In this document: positions 45,001 through 60,000 of the stretch, piece by piece
How positions within the stretch are numbered: position 1 is the stretch's first letter
Layout: every line of letters begins with the position of its first letter
From: Nectonema munidae
Taxonomy: Eukaryota > Nematomorpha > Nectonematoida > Nectonematidae
NCBI GenBank assembly: GCA_030549495.1
Contig: JAUIRK010000733.1
Location: forward strand, 38,822 to 102,821
Direction: 5' to 3'
DNA length: 64,000 bases
Program-made: the position numbers and the translations under genes
Notes under the pieces: generated by a model
Database searches by the model: none
Told to the model about the DNA's origin: nothing
Seen by the model: only the letters and a program-made list of their open reading frames with translations

Positions 45001-48000
45001 TTCTACCAAGCTATCTCATTTTAGCGAATCTAATGCGATGTTAGCGAATTTAATGTGAATTTTAGCGATTTGGAAATAGGATTGAAAATAGGTTTCAAAA
45101 GCTACTTGATAAAAAAATCCGTGATTTTCATGTCGAGTGGTGTGTGTGAATTTAGTTGATTAGACTGAAATTTGTAGGATAGTGTTAGCCAACTTTATTT
45201 GACCAAAAAGGGTGTATCTAGATTTTTGGCAGCAAGCAAATTCTAAGCTGACGAAATTTAACTTTAACTAAAAGATTAAGGAATTCCTTCAATTCTTGTA
45301 CAATTCTGGTTAGTCAATATAGATGACTATTCTGTGTTTCGTTTCTTGAAAATATGTACAACGGCTGAAAATCCCTCTTCTTCCAGCCAAATACTTATAA
45401 ATGAAATAATACCTTGATTCAGTCAAGTTATAAATGAGAGGATTTTATTGTCTTATGCCAATCTGTTTTTAAAAACACCCCCATTTTGAATTTTCTTTTA
45501 AAATCCAGAAGTACGAAGTAGCGAAGAGATCACGAGCATCGCATTTGCAATCACTCATATGCCCGCTGCTGTGAAGAAGGACAGACACTTAAAATAGTGG
45601 GACAGAAACAACCACAACAAAATATGGCGATGTTTTCTTTTAGAAAATTTAATTTAATTAAAGAAAATAATCATGTGGAATACGTAAATATTTCTGTGGG
45701 CCACAAGTGCTTCACATCGGCCCTTTGGGGAACAGGAGGATGGTGTATACTTTTTTAAAATTTGTAAGAAGCAGAGCGGTGTTCATAGAAATTAATTTTT
45801 TAATTTACTCCTGGAATGAAAGATTGTTTTTAGCCTTGTTTTCGGGTCATCAAGTGTAGCAAAATACTTTCTGTAAAATGGTCTGAACACTAACTGCAAT
45901 TTGAAAAAAATATGAATGGCATTGAGAGGTTTCTGTGAACACCCCAATAGACAGAAAAACCCAAAATTAGTTATGATGAGTGTTTTCACAAAGGGAAAGT
46001 ATAAATGAAAATGCTCTCTGCAAATGGCGACATATAAAACCCAAAAAAATTAGTGAAAAATGAGACACAAATACTTAAAAATAAATATAAATTTCACCTC
46101 TGATTTAAGCTTCTCAAAGTCAATGATATCACAGTAAGTTTTTGCATAAGGTGAATTTGGATCCTTAAATGTAAAATGGACTTTGAATAATTAACGAAAA
46201 ATAAATCATCTTTGAGTAGATCAATCTCTACAAACAGGCATTAGCGTGGAACTAGAGTAGGGCTTATCAACAATCCTTTGAGCAATGAAACTGTTTTTCA
46301 TAAAAACAATGAAATTTAATGTACAAAACTGCACGTTAAATAAACAATGTTTGGAAACAAGATAAAAGTTGGCTGACCTCAAGTAGATTTTGCAAAAAGA
46401 AAAACATATTTTTTTGTAAAACCTAGCACAAAGAGTATAGCTTTCCAATGATACAATTTTCATAAAAAAATTTTTTGTATAAATCTTCACATTATGCTCT
46501 TCATAAAAAGTGGTCACTTTTTTTACTAAAATTTAGACCAAATTTTTTGAAGTAAAGACCAATTATCAAAAAGCTTTTGCAAAAATAAATTATTCTAGCG
46601 TATACAGCAAACGATAAGCTTTCAAATGATATATATATCATGAAAAAGAAATATTGAATAACAGTTAATAAATTTTCAAAAAATTGTCATATTATTAGTA
46701 TATATTACATAAACATTTCAACAAATCATATTGTTTTCATGAAATAAAATCGCAATTTTAATGTTTAGTGTTTGAACTTTTGTGTAGAATTTTTGAAATG
46801 GTGCTTTCAATATGTATGTAAAATATTTTTTGTAAATTTTATTTTAAGTATGTTTTTTGTTTATTCTCGCATTTTACGGACCTCTATTGTTTTGCTTACA
46901 AATACGCTTTCCTACTTTGGCAGCTCTACTTCCATTTAAAATCCATTTTGTGCAATCTATGTTCGAAAAAATATTTTCAGAGATTTATTTAGCTCAGAAT
47001 TTAAGCGATTTCACGACTTTTCTATTGAAGAAAATCTCTTTGTTGATCTTATTAACTAATAAGATAAAGGTTTAAAGATTTTTGAGTAGGAGCTTCTTCT
47101 TCACGGTCAAGATGTTTTTTGAAAATCTCAATACTCGATTTTTTCACCAACTCCTATTTCATTGGAAAACGGTATATCTTTCATGTAGACAAGTTTCATA
47201 CTTGTTTCTTAAAACTATATAGCTCCTGAAAGAAATACTATATCCACGATATAAAAGCACTTTATTAAACATGTTACTATTTCATTTTTCTTATGATCAC
47301 GCGTTCTCATTTCAATGTCCTTCAGTTCCATTACTTCTCGCATACTTTAATTTTTTTACTATAATAAATAACGATTGTGAGAAAAAACTTGATAAATGAT
47401 TTTTTGGAAAAAAACTAATTTTTGCCAATTCGATTGATACTTCCACCCATTTTAAACTATAATGACGAAATGAAAAACTTGGACACCATTGTAATAAAAA
47501 ATTATCCAAATTTGAAGGATATTTTTAGTCAGCATATTATCCTCAATCAAAATTTTAATAGTGATAAATCAATTTTTTAATTCGAGTTTTTTCTCAAAAT
47601 TTGTTTTTTCCGATTTCCATGCATTCTTGGCTCTAATTGGGAAAACTAAGCCCTGAAATGAAGTGAGCATCGTAATGAAAATTTTTTGAATATATTTTAT
47701 TTAAAATATGGAAGTATGTTTATGAGATAATTTTCAAGCATACACCACTAATTCTATTTTTACTTTGACACATTTTTTTTACAGTAATGGTAAAAAGATA
47801 GCCAAAAAATGGTATCAACTTGGTCAATTTAGTTTAAAAAATATTTTAACATATTTCATTTACATTTTTACATTCTAATTACGAAAACTGAGTCCAAAAA
47901 TGAAATCAGCATGGAGATCTAGGAAATTCTAGAATATTTAGATCCTAGAATATTCTAGGAAATAATTTTTGTCATGAACCACAAATTTGATTGACATATT

Positions 48001-51000
48001 CTCACTCTAAATGCAAAAAAATGGGTCGAGAAATAAAATCTGTACATTCGATTTTTTTAAAAAATATATTTTATTTAAAATGGGGTTAATGTTTTTGGAG
48101 AAACTTTCTCAGACGTAAACTACAAATACTTTTAGATATTTTCAAATCATAGTTGCTAAAACTGAGCTGAGAAATGAAATAGGCAGGGTGGATTTTGTTT
48201 AAAATATAATTAAATTCTTGGAGTTTCAGACGTAAACCGCAAAATTGATTGACACTTTGAAACATTTTTAAAACCAAATTGCAAAAAATGACTCTGAAAT
48301 TTAAATTCGCATGCTTGATTTAGTATAAAAATGTGTATTTTTTTAATTTGAATAATATTATTGGACACCATTTTCACACGAAAAACCGAAAATTTGATTG
48401 ACACTTTCATAAATTTTCGTACCCTAATAGCGAAAAATGAGTCGAGAAATAAAATATTTATATAAAAAAATTAATTTAATTAAAAATTTGAATGAATTTT
48501 TTCGTAAGCAATTTTAACATCAATCAATTTTTTGATTCACAATTGCAACAAAGTTACCATGTTTATTTGAAAAATATGTATACATAAGTGTTATGTGTTC
48601 GAACATATGTGTAATTATTAATTTTCAAAAGTGTATCTAATATAAACACTAAGTTATAAGTTATAGACATTATAATATAAAAATTTTGTTGAAAAAAATG
48701 TACGATTTGATTTTCATTTACAGTTTTTGACATGAGAGCGTCATTCAACTATTATGAAAATAGTATCAAAAGATGCAGCTAAGAAAAGTCACAAAGTTTG
48801 AAAGGATATAATTCAGTCAATTTTGTAGAATAGAAATTTTTGTTGAGGGAGGGGGGCTAAAATGGCCCCATTACTGATAGGGTTAAAGAAAATAAGCTCA
48901 AGAAACATCTCCTGGAAAAACGCCTAACTATGGCAGAGAAAGGTTCTGAGTATTTAAAGCGAAAGAACAACTGAAACGTCAGCGGTTAGACAACTCTATG
49001 CACACGAGAATGTATTCTGTTCAACAAGCAACACTTGCATCTTGTTGCAAAAAGGATTGCTAAGTTTATGCAGCCACACAATTTGGAGAAAAGTTGGTAA
49101 AGCCAGTCCTTGGTGATGCTGCAGTGAAAAAATTGAAGCTCTTCCGCTGTCAGATTACGCAATCAAGCGAAGAATTCAAGAGATGTCGCAAGACTTAAAG
49201 AACAGGTAATGGCTGCCATCAAGGAGAGTGGAAAATTCAACTTGCAGTTGGATAAGTCAACTGACGTCAGTGAAGAAGCCCAACTCTTGGTATATGCGCA
49301 GTACGAAGGCAGGAGTGTCATTGAAGAAAACTTCGTGTTCTGTAAACGACTGGAGAGAACAACAACAGGAGAAGATTTTCGTTGATAGTTTCATCAAACA
49401 AGGATTAAAGTGGGATCAGTGATACAGTGTGTGCTAGGATGGAGCATCTGCAATGCTAAGACACGTCAGAATTTCACTGCCAGAGTAAAACAAGTCACCC
49501 CTACAGTGATAGCGACTCATACTGCCAGAGGCGTACTAACAGAGGGGCAAGAAGGGGCAAAGCTCCCCTAAATCATCCCCCCCCCCTCCCTTCTGTAGAA
49601 AAAACGCATAAGATGAGTCTTTTGCAAAAAAGACCTCAGTCAATGAACAGTAAGGAGACTGCTTAAAATATGAGAAGTACAGAATATTCTATATTATATA
49701 TTATATAAATGGAAGTAATGATGTGACTTGTGCTGAGAAATCAATTGAAAAAGCAAAAAGGCTACATTAGATCAAACCCCTACATCGCTTGTTCGGTGAT
49801 GCTTATCATATGAGAGAAATAACAGCACGAGTGATAATAACAAATGTGCATAACAATGATAATATAAGATCGAGAAGTTACAAAAATATAGGTTTACTTG
49901 TTACATTTGTCTAGTATAGTATGTTTCAGTCTTACTCTTCCGTTAATAAATCAAAAGATTGTGTCCAACATTAAAAATAAGTTTAAACAATGCATATTTA
50001 TAGTTGCAATATAAAAGTAACCTGTACTCGAGAAAATTGACAAAACGAATCATAACCAATATATTTTGAAATAAAGCAAAATAAAACATTACATTTAACA
50101 AGTATAATGTAAAAATATATTTGGACCAAGTATGTGCATTTCTTGTTTTAATGCATAATATTTACCATACGTGTTTACAACAATTACAACATAAAATAAA
50201 GTATGATCCTTGCAAATATATTTGCCACACCCACTACACTTTCTTGTTCCCCCTTTTCTAGACTTACAATTAGTTGGAGAGCAATAACCAATGGTGAATG
50301 TTGCAGTTGGTTCACCAGTTTTGGTGAAACCGTAAAAGGAATGCATATTTCGAGAAGATTAGTGAATAAATGAACTTTTGTTTCTGATTTTCATAGACCT
50401 TTCAGTTAGAAGCTATTCCTTATAAAGCTATTCCTGCTCATTTTGCAACAGATGTGTACGCACTTCGAATTCCTTTCATAATTAACCAGCATTAAATTGA
50501 AGAATTGATTCGTTAACAAGAATAAACTTTAAAATCACCAAAGAATACGTGCAAAAAGTTATCATATAAACTCTTAAGAAAATTTTAAAGATCAAGTAAA
50601 AATTCTTCAAAACTAACTTACTGAAGACGCTGGTAAATATTGTGAAAAATAAATTTCTACAGCAAATAAGAAAAACTTCAATTGACAAGATTTCAAAATG
50701 TGATGGATTAAAATCATTTGGAAAAATTCGAAAAGAAATTATTTTATGAATGAATTATTCAAGGCCGAAGTGTAATGATAACGTTTTAGGTTTAGAAGTA
50801 AATCGATAGTTTGTACATCATATACCAATTCATAAAATTATTATTGAGCCAGATTTCTTGAACTCCAATGAGTTTTAGAGAAAAAGTATTTATCGAATTT
50901 ATAAGAACTTAGAGTGTCAAAAAACTTAAAATTGGACATTAAGAGACATGATATTAAAAGTTTTATCAAATATAAGAGAGTCGTAAGATAATCCATGTCT

Positions 51001-54000
51001 GAACAAACAGATATGCATTATTCAGCAAATTATTTTTAAAAAATTCATTTAAAGCATCAAAGAAGTTATAATTTGGAAGAGATTCAAGATCCATGAGTAA
51101 AAGAAGTATTAATTTTTACAAAATTTAAGGGAGAAACATAGGATTTACACAGATAGCTCCCAGCTATACATGATTAACATCATCATGACCATTAGATTTA
51201 AGATTGAAACAAACATGCTTATGAGGATCCTTTTTAAATGGACATTCTACAATGCACTGGTTAGAAGAACAATTTTTGCACATTTTAGTTTTACTTTCAT
51301 AATTTTTAACAGTGTGACCATAATATAAGCATCTGTACAGAATTTAACAGAAAAAAAAGGAAAGAGCTTAATCCTATTTAAACTGATACAAATAAAAAAA
51401 TAATCATACTGTATACTACTTTGTATTTATACTTTTGAAGATAAAGAAAAAACAACAATCTTTTTGCCATCAGTTTTTGAATTACTCGAAAACAAATATC
51501 TAATCATTTTTATCAAAAATTGAACCCAGGATCTCTTCACCAGATATTTCATTATCGACTTTGAAATGGAGTTTAGACGCAAAAAGACTTTTGCTTTATC
51601 AAGAGTGAGTTTATTGGATAAACTCATTTTATTTTGTTCTTTTTTGCTTTAGTATATTTGATTGGAACAGATTTCAATTGAGACAAGAAATGAGAGATCA
51701 TTTTCATGAGATTTTTCATCAGACTTTATAAAAACAGAAGTATTAACTTTTGCACATTCACAGTATAAAACATTAGGGGAAGAAACTTTATTTTCTTTAG
51801 GAAAAGACGATAACATTTGTTACAAACGTGAGTTAAATGAGTCAAGGAAATTAGATTGAGAAGAAGCAAATTCAAGTGTTCTTTTTTGATATCTTTTTTT
51901 GTTAAAGAGTCAACTTTATTGATCAAATTATTAATTTTAGAAACAAAAAAATTGATAGAAGATAATTAAAATAATTTAAAGGATAAATTTTATGAAATAG
52001 TCTCCACCATGTATGAACATTGGATTAAAAAAGGTAAAGATCATTGGTACCTCTAAAAATATTGATATCCCCTATAAAGATCATTCTTACCTTGAATCCT
52101 CGTTTCAAGTAAATATTTAATAAATTTTTTTCCAAACTATGCAAAATAATTGAATAAAACATTGAAATTATTAAATAGAATGACGAGAGGATTCTAAAAA
52201 CGTATAGTACTTCTATAATTGTTGTGTATATGTGAAGTCATAATTTTGAACCCGCTGAAAGGGGCTGAAAAATCGAAATTTTAAAAATTGATTTTTTTAA
52301 CGTATTCAAATAGAGTTTGATACTCTCATTTCAAATATGTAATCCATTTGAAATGAATCGAATGACTTTTTATTTTTTTCGCGATCAAAATTGTTTTTTT
52401 TGTCATTTTATTAAGTTCGAAGGCGTAAAAAAGTATTTAAAAAATTTAAAAATATTTATACATTTTGTTAATCAATATGAAATTTCCTTTAAAATGAGGT
52501 ATTAAAAAGGAAAATTAGATAAGTTTGAAATTTTAGGAAAATTTTGTAGTCACTTTCAATTTTTTCAAAAAATAAAATTTTTTTTTTTGAAAAAGTGAGA
52601 ATATAAATCTTTAAATATAAACAAGATAACATGATTTAGTGAAAAAATGAGGCAAAAAAGTTTTTTATTTTTGTAAAAATTGAATATAAATAACAGTTTT
52701 AAATTAAACATTTTTGTGTACTCTTTACTAGGGTTGGATCAAATACATTTGCATTTGTATTTGAATTGTATTTAAATACAAATTTCATGTATTCGTATTT
52801 GTATTTGTATTTTTACGATATAGGAAAAAAGTATTTGTATTTGTATTTATATTTTAACGATATAAGACAAAAGTATTTGTATTTATATTTTTACGATATA
52901 AGACGAAAGTATTTATGTATTTGTATAAGTATTTTTTGAATTTGAAACAAATATATTTGACGTATAAAAAGCCTATTTGATTTAACGTTTATCTGGAAAG
53001 AAAGGAGAAGCATGATTTAGGAGTTAATAATGCTTATCAAGTATATCAAATGATTCATGAGTCTATTAGTCCAGAGCCTGCCATGAGCCCCATTTGGGGA
53101 GCAACTTGATAAACGGTCACCCACGGCTGCTTATTGAATTCCTAAGGAAATTATTTCATACAAATTCTTTATATTCTGTTGATTTTATAATATCTAATTG
53201 CAAAACTTATTATTTAAGAGCTTTTGTTAACTTCAGATTTAATGTTGACTGAGAACTTTTGACTATTGGAATTATCACTGTTAAAAAATGTATTTTATTA
53301 CACTTAAAAAGTGTCATTGTGGCAGCTGTCATGGATCTTAGATTTAAGATAGCATGGATACCTTCTAAAGAAATAAAAAAAGAAGATATATCCAAGATCG
53401 TGGATCTAATTATTTCTGAATTCTCTCAACCAATATTTGAGAAGATAAGTGTTCCTTTGTTGTTTGAGTGATTAACAACCAACAAACTAAAGTGTTCCTT
53501 TCGTCTCAATGAGCATCAATCAAAACGAGGTTAGGATGAATGCTAAGCGACCACGTCTTTTCAACTATATGCCTCCCCCGGACAAACCATGGTTAGTGCT
53601 TCAATAAACGATATTTCTGTTGTGAAGGCAGAGCTTGAAACATATCTTGAAGAAGGGGTTCTGCCTTTGATATCAATCCAGTGAAGTACTGGCAAGGTAA
53701 AAAATGCTTCAACATTTTAAAATAATTTCCGAAAAATAATTTAGCGTGCTGTACAACATTAGCACCATCAGAGAGAGTGTTTAGGAAGGCTGGAAATATT
53801 TACACACCTGAGAGAGCACAAATCGCCGCCGAAACTTTCCGATCATTAACGTTGATAAAATGTAACTATGAATTATGATATTTGAAACTTGGAAAAAATA
53901 AATAAAGTAACATTATTTATTTAGAATCTGAAATAAAAGTATTTACATTCTTATTTATATCGTTTGAACAAGTATTATACTTCTATTTTAGGCAATTTTG

Positions 54001-57000
54001 AACAAAATTATTTGTATTTTCGGAATCCCAAATATTGGTATTTGTGGATTCCTAAACAAAATTATTTGTACTTGACTTTGAGAAAATATTTATTTGATCC
54101 AACCCTACTCTCTATGGCAAAGCTAATTCCCTGCAGGAAAATTGAATAATTAAAATGTAAATTTTTTGCAATGAAATTGTAGAGGAAAGAAAGCTTTATA
54201 AATATGTAAGGAACTTTTTCCTTAAAATTGTAAATATTATCTTAAAAAGAAGTAAAGCATATCTTTCAGGCTACTTTTTAACGTAAAAAGGTGGATTGTA
54301 AAAAAAATTTCAAAACAATTATGCCTAAAAGAGCTAGTACATTCGAGCTAGTTCGACAAAATGGCTAGTTCCATAATAGCTAGTACTAAAATCGCTATTT
54401 GTGACAAAAGAGCGCATTTGAGTTGGTACAAAAAGAGCTTCTTCAAGGCTACATTTTCTTGAACTAGCTATTTTGGTTAACAACTCTTTTTGTTACCGTT
54501 TAAATGCACTGCTAGCTCTTTTATCATAAAAGCGGTTTTGGTACTAGCTATATGTCGCAGATCCGATTTACCAATGTCCCAAGAAATGAAAATCGTATTC
54601 AACTGGAAAAGAAAGCCGACGATTGCTTTTCAAAATTCTGTTCAATTAATTTTATTTTTTGAAATTTTTATTTTATTGATTTTTTTATTTAATATTGATA
54701 TAATTTTTATCATTTTTTTTTATTAAAAAAGATGTTTGTTAGATTTTCTTTTTACAAAAAAAAAGGTATATGATTTTATTGAGAATGTATACTTAGCAGT
54801 GTTTCTGTATCTTAGAATTCTGGGATTGCAAGAAAGAATGAAGGAAAGAATTTTGTTTTGTCAATGGCTAAGATACAGAAACACTTTTAGAACAAAAATG
54901 AAAATACCGGAAAATTTAGATTGCTATCCTAAGATTAAAAAATAGTTAACCCAAAAATTTTTGAGATTGGACCCTAATACAAATGATAAGGATTTCTACA
55001 ATGCCTTATTATATTTAAAAATGTAAACGATACAGAAAAAACTTTAGTATATGCAATGGAATTAGTTGTGAATTACGAAGTAATGCCAGATTCTATGAAA
55101 ATAATAGAACTTTTCTCTGTTCTTATTCTGTTAAAAATTCATTTTTTAAAAACATAACAAAATGTTGCTTTTATGTCCATTCCTAAATTATTTGAAGAAA
55201 GTGAGGATATTTTGCTTTTGAAGAAAGAAGTCTTAAAAGTATCGATTTTCCAATTTTGTTCATTATAAAATCTTTCATTTGAGAATTGATGGAAGAGTCA
55301 TAATTTGTTGTGATAGCTTTTTGAAGGGTTTTTGTTAAATTAAATAACCTCTCTTGCATAAAAACTTTATTATTTAACCAGCATGCTTTAATGAGAGTAG
55401 TTGATAACAATGGAAGTTATAAAATAAACATTTAATGTGCTGTATCGATGAAAACACGAGAACTTCCTTCAACAAAGAAGAATAAGTTCGTTCAGGAAGA
55501 TAATTTTTGCTAAAGAATACAAAATATTCAGTCAAAAATGGAAGAAGGAATGAATATATACACAAATGAAAAAATACCGATATTTAGATATAACTTTAAA
55601 AAATATGCATCAATGGCCAGGAAAGTGTAAAGATTGAAATTTGCATTAAAATCATTACGAAGACAAGAATTTCAATTAATAATAGAACGACAAATAAAAA
55701 ATGATAACTTAAAAGACAAAGAGGTCAAAATGACTACTTTTTACAATATTAAAATTTATACCTAAAAAATTTAAATCCAAACTTTATAATAAAAAAATAT
55801 CCAAAGTAATACGAAAGAGTATTGACGTGTACTCACACATATTTATTGACATTTTTTACAAACAACATATTTTTTGTAATGCATTTTCCACAAGCAAACC
55901 TTTTACATTTTATGCAAATTTCACTTATTTTGCAAAATTTTGTTTGACAGAGCTTTCTTTTGGAGCAATATCGAATTTCAAAAGCAAATGCTTCTTCATC
56001 AGAGTTAACTTCAATTTTCTTGGAAGTGTCATATCAGCAAGCTAGAAGACAACATTTCCACGTGATATAGGTGAATCATTAACTTCTCAGTATGAAATCC
56101 AAGAATCAATGACAGCCGAATCAAAAGCATTGAAAAAAATGACAAAGGCCAACGTCCGTCTCCTGCCTCTCTGTGTACAATTTGGTCATCTGAAAGATAC
56201 TTTCTATTCCAAACTTTGTTTCGTAACAGAATAAAACTGTCTCGAGCTTTTTTTTAGCATCTTTTGACATTTTTGCTGCTTTTGTATGCAAACAACTTAG
56301 TATGAGAAACACTTCATCTTTTTTCTTGTCGTTTGTTTATGCACTCAAAGATATATTCCCACCGCAAATAAAAATTTTGAAGAAAATTTTGTCATACATT
56401 TTGCATTTTTTTTAATTTTGTGGAATTTCTTTTCGATTCAGCTTGATTGTTTCTACTAAACTGCTTCTTTTTTCTAATAAATTTTTACACAAAGCCTTGC
56501 AAGTAAAAAATGTATGCCAGAGATTGGTTATGCTATAACCCTTGTTATAAAGTTCAGTTTGTTCTAAAAGTTTATCAACAACATAATGTGACCCGGCTGT
56601 AAAGTTATTTATATCATCTTCTCCTAAATAAGGAAAATCTCCGCATATTTACTTTGAATTGGCCTCGACAATCAACGAAAATTTAACCCCAAACTTGTCT
56701 GGTTTACCTGGTAAATATTGGGTAAAACGGCATCTAGCTTTTGTAGGAAACAGCTGCTCGTCAGTTAGAGTCCTTGGATGTCCAACGCTGAGAACTGGGA
56801 CCATATTGTTCCATCCTTGCCAATAAATCGATTATCATTATTAACTTCATCATCATCTGTTGAAAAATTCCAAGATGCTTCATTGAAGTTGTCCATCTAA
56901 ATTTTTGTTGACTTCATCTTCATCTTGGCTCGAAGAAAATCTGATCCAGAACTTTCTTCATTGAGATTTGGATATAGTAGAGCATTTGAAACGGCTATAC

Positions 57001-60000
57001 GTTTTTATTTGAATTATACATTTGAGATATTAAGCTTGTTATATTTGTGACAAAAAATGGTTAAACTACAAAAATCAATGGGTACAATCAAAGTAAAATG
57101 GTTGTCAAAATGACCACGTTGTCTTTTTAGATATAAGATGTTGCAACGATGAAAAAATACGACTGCATCTAAACAATGTGCTATATTTACTAGTGAATAC
57201 CATATATTATTAAAAGTACCAAATGCATATGAGATTTTATTTTATGGTAAAAAAATTTTAGTTTTTAAATTTAAAAAAGTGGACATTTTGACCACATCGT
57301 CTTTCTAGTCTTAATTTCAAACTTTTATTAGGGCATCTTATTAAATTTAATTGGAATGGTTTACATTTAATTTTTCGCACAACTTTAAGAATCTATTAAA
57401 AATACATATCTAAGAAATATTTTTTATTTATAAGAAGAAAAGAAGTACTTGGTCTTCTGGAGGTTCTGGTGAAAAGTTCTGGGATGATAAGATAGAAAAA
57501 GATGAAAATTCTTTTGTCTTGTACTTCTTTAACTTTTCCTTTGACATTGTAATTCTAAAAATAGGATAGTACAACAATCAAAGCACCTAAGTGAATCGTG
57601 AAAAGCTATTTTGAAGCAGCGAACGCTTAAACAATCAGTAATCATTAATTCCAAAGAATCGGAAAAGGTCATTTCTGAAAGCTTAGCAAGGTTGGACACC
57701 TGCAGACAAATATTGTTTTTATATCACACACTCGAGTGATATTCCAAAACAGGGAGGCACAAGAATACTAACGTATGTTAAAATTAAGCATTTGAAGCGC
57801 TATCATAATAATTAGATATTGATGATAATATATAAAGATGGGCTACATGCACTGAAGCGCTTAAAAATGTGATATTCATTCGGGAGGAGAGATTGATTTC
57901 AACAAAGCTAAATATTAAGGATTAATATAGGCCAATTTGATCTGTAATATATAACTTTGCCATACAAAAGTGCTTAGTTGAATTTTTTGAAAGCTTGAAA
58001 GTGATTTCAAAATCATTTTCAAGCTAAATTTCGTCTGAATCGGACAATTTAAATAGGGTGGCTTAAAATCATACATTTATGCATAAAGTATTCTGCCAAG
58101 CGAGCATTTTTGTCTTCCTTGTTCTCTTGCCAGTTTACATTTCAGATCGTTATTACTAAAAATAACTTTGTTATAGTTTTCGTTTTGTTAAGTTAAATCA
58201 AAAAATGTTTGGCCTTTATAGTTACTTTGAAAAAAGTTTTTACTTTTCGTTAATTTTTTGGAAAAAAATGTCTGTCTATTTTTAGAAAATAACAAAAAAA
58301 GTATTAAAATTCACATACACAATTGCGTTGGAAATTTTGAAAGATCACATATAGTCTGTGGAATGTGTTCAAACGAAAGATTAAAATAACAAAAAATTTC
58401 TACAATCCTTCAATTATTTAAATACTTAATAAATACACTAACTTAAAAAGTTTTTTATTGATTAGTTTTTAAAATATTTATTTGAGTTAGCTTTAAGTGT
58501 TGAAAATGGATTTATCAATTTAATTTGAAAATAGTAAAGTTTTAAGTTTTTTGAAAATTCTTTTTAATAATATTTTAATGGCAGAGGCGCATCCAGAACA
58601 TAATTATTTGATTCACGGCTAAAACCTTTAAAAATAACTTAGGGTACATGAAGTTTTAATTCTCTTTTCATATGGCTTTAATTCTGCATAATTATTGTAC
58701 ATTAAATATAGAAATATGAAATATCTTTTATACTGCCAACAATTTATGAAAAAGTTTAGCTAAACTTTCGAAAGAAAAGAGGGGGTGGTGCTAGATCGCC
58801 CTTATTTTTCCGCTCTGTATTCGCCTTGATTGCGAGTGGAAGTTTAGGATATTAAAAAATTTTTATCAGAAAATAAAGATTTTTATTCGGTCAGTATTGA
58901 AAAAAGGAATGAAAAAAAAAGAAATGAATGGAATCATACATCAAATTGGAGATTGAAAAATAAGAAAAAGTAGGCAATTGTTTTCAGAAGTTTGAATAAA
59001 TATGTAGCGCGTCTTGATTTTAAATTCCTTTATAACAATGGCCGTGAAAGCATAGATAACGGAAAATCAACGAAAAGAACGTTATTTTCCGAAATCCAGT
59101 ATTTCCATGATATTACCACCGTACACCTCGAATTCACTTTTATCCGATTAAATTTTGCATTTTTTAGTTTGTTTGAAATTAGTAGACCGGGTCTTTTCAT
59201 TGATACCTCACAAGTACTCCAAAATTTGAAATTCTTTGCAGCAATTTTTGTATTCTGTGAAATAATTTATAAAAACTAATTTTAGCGAATTTACTCTGAA
59301 TTGGATTTTTCAAGATTTTTTCTACTTCTAATTTTGAAGGATGGTGACTGTGATGACATTTTTCTGAGCGCGATGCCATCAAGCCTGTTTGATTCTTCGG
59401 TGTTTTGCTTTAGTTGATTAATTTGTTCGGAGTTGAGCTTTGAAATTTCCAAACCATTGCTAAAACTCGGGTTCATTGCTTCATCCTGCGAAAAAAGAGT
59501 TCAAGTTCATCTTAGTTTTGGAAGTATATAATAAAAACACAATTTGATTAGCAATGATAATAATTGAGGAAAAAACATTTACGCTAAACAAAATATCTCT
59601 CAGATATTCCACATCCTGGATTTCTATTTAATAAATTTTGGGGACTTTAATTTTTTGTGATGGAAAGTTGTAAAAACTTATACGAGTTTAACGGAATAAA
59701 ATTTAAAAAAGAATCAAATTTTGGAAAAAATTTATGCGCAATTATTTTCTGTGACGTCGCATTATTCAAAATGGGACATATTAAAATGGAAAAATATTTT
59801 TGCATCTTCTTTTGTGCTAATCCTTTATTTCAATTTATCGGGATCTTTTGAGTCTGATTTTCAAAGAACTGATCTGTGGATTTTGATGGAGTATTTTTGC
59901 ACACGGGAAATCAAGATATTCTAACGTTTTGCATCGCAAACTCGAAAGCAAAGCTTAGAGAAAGAATCTCTGGGTAATTTTAAAAATAGTGCGCAAAAGA

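Noticed and set aside
46164-57448. Search for additional PH-gene exons in the 11.3-kb intron
   Set aside because: The flanking exons are both phase 0 and no further acceptor-donor pair enclosing convincing heptad sequence was found on the minus strand.
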